A DNA stretch of 32,286 bases from an uncultured Clostridia bacterium (GTDB lineage: Bacteria > Bacillota > Clostridia > Lachnospirales > Lachnospiraceae). Positions 32,051 to 32,286 of the stretch are shown here, one piece after another. The position numbers were made by a program, and so were the translations under genes. How positions within the stretch are numbered: position 1 is the stretch's first letter; each line of letters starts with the position of its first letter. The DNA lies in the NCBI GenBank assembly GCA_945992055.1, contig CAMFVG010000113.1, positions 1-32,286 of the forward strand, in the 5' to 3' direction. The notes below the pieces were generated by a model. It searched no databases. It was given only the letters and a program-made list of their open reading frames with translations, and was not told where the DNA came from.

Positions 32051-32286
32051 ATGGATTATTTATATGCTTTTTTAGTTGGCGGAGGTATTTGTGCAGTGGT
32101 TCAAGTATTATTGGATCGAACAAAACTGATGCCTGGCCGTGTAATGGTATTATTAGTTTGCACAGGTGTAGTGTTGGGATTCATCGGTGTTTATGAACCC
32201 TTTACTAAATTTGCCGGTGCTGGTGCAAGTGTACCGCTTCTCGGATTTGGGAATGTTTTGTGGAAAGGTGTAAAGGAAGCAATAGA
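32051..32286 (+). CDS. spoVAE: Stage V sporulation protein AE, cut by the window end
   Basis: The first 78 residues are present (MDYLYAFLVGGGICAVVQVL, then two more hydrophobic segments and GAGASVPLLGFGN). They match the SpoVAE/SpoVAEb membrane protein, related to SpoVAC. A perfect AGGAGG lies 4 bases before the ATG and 8 bp behind spoVAD. The C-terminus is beyond the window. Confidence 0.9.
   Translation, partial: MDYLYAFLVGGGICAVVQVLLDRTKLMPGRVMVLLVCTGVVLGFIGVYEPFTKFAGAGASVPLLGFGNVLWKGVKEAI

Overview
The window looks like a chromosome segment of a spore-forming, low-to-mid GC Firmicute, most likely a gut Lachnospiraceae (Clostridia). It carries the forespore sigma-F operon followed by spoVA genes, a T-box in front of valS, LtaS-type envelope genes, and an integrated resistance element of a type common in gut Clostridia. 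Genus and species cannot be settled from this sequence.

Mobile region (1-12422). The window opens in the last codons of guaA (GMP synthase). Two units follow end to end, and each ends in a copy of the guaA 3' end (core GAGTKKGAATA at 65, 8795 and 12411). Unit 1 (about 77-8806) is an integrative mobilizable element. It has a XRE repressor facing an xis-int module, a ribbon-helix-helix MobC-like protein, a RepA-like helicase, a probable oriT, a MobV relaxase and TnpV. Its cargo is an ABC-F ribosomal-protection protein behind a transcription attenuator, plus a lincosamide nucleotidyltransferase. Unit 2 (about 8807-12422) has no recombinase. It carries an ECF sigma factor, a membrane protein, an ABC ATPase and an ABC permease, and looks like a cis-mobilizable passenger that the integrase of unit 1 might act on. 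Both units have paired heptamers near each end (GATAACA in unit 1, TGCAACA in unit 2), as expected of integrase arm sites.

Housekeeping region (12423-20906). nagB is on the minus strand. A NeuD/PglD-type acyltransferase and a transglutaminase-like lipoprotein are on the plus strand, converging on an asparagine-synthetase homologue that lacks the glutaminase nucleophile. A short-chain reductase lies upstream of it. An HD hydrolase, a YitT-type membrane protein, a HAD phosphatase and yvcK then form a tight operon.

Envelope and sporulation region (20907-32286). A T-box (Val specifier GUA) controls valS. An LtaS-like sulfatase with an extra C-terminal domain, a 43-aa acidic protein and a membrane-anchored TPR protein follow. 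Behind a strong terminator and a GC-rich palindromic leader come spoIIAA-spoIIAB-sigF, an unrecognised 55-aa membrane peptide with a good sigma-G-like promoter, and spoVAA-AB-AC-AD-AE (the last one cut by the window end). SpoIIAA and SpoIIAB control sigma-F in the forespore; SpoVA proteins move dipicolinic acid into the spore.

No tRNA, rRNA, CRISPR array or complete IS element was seen.
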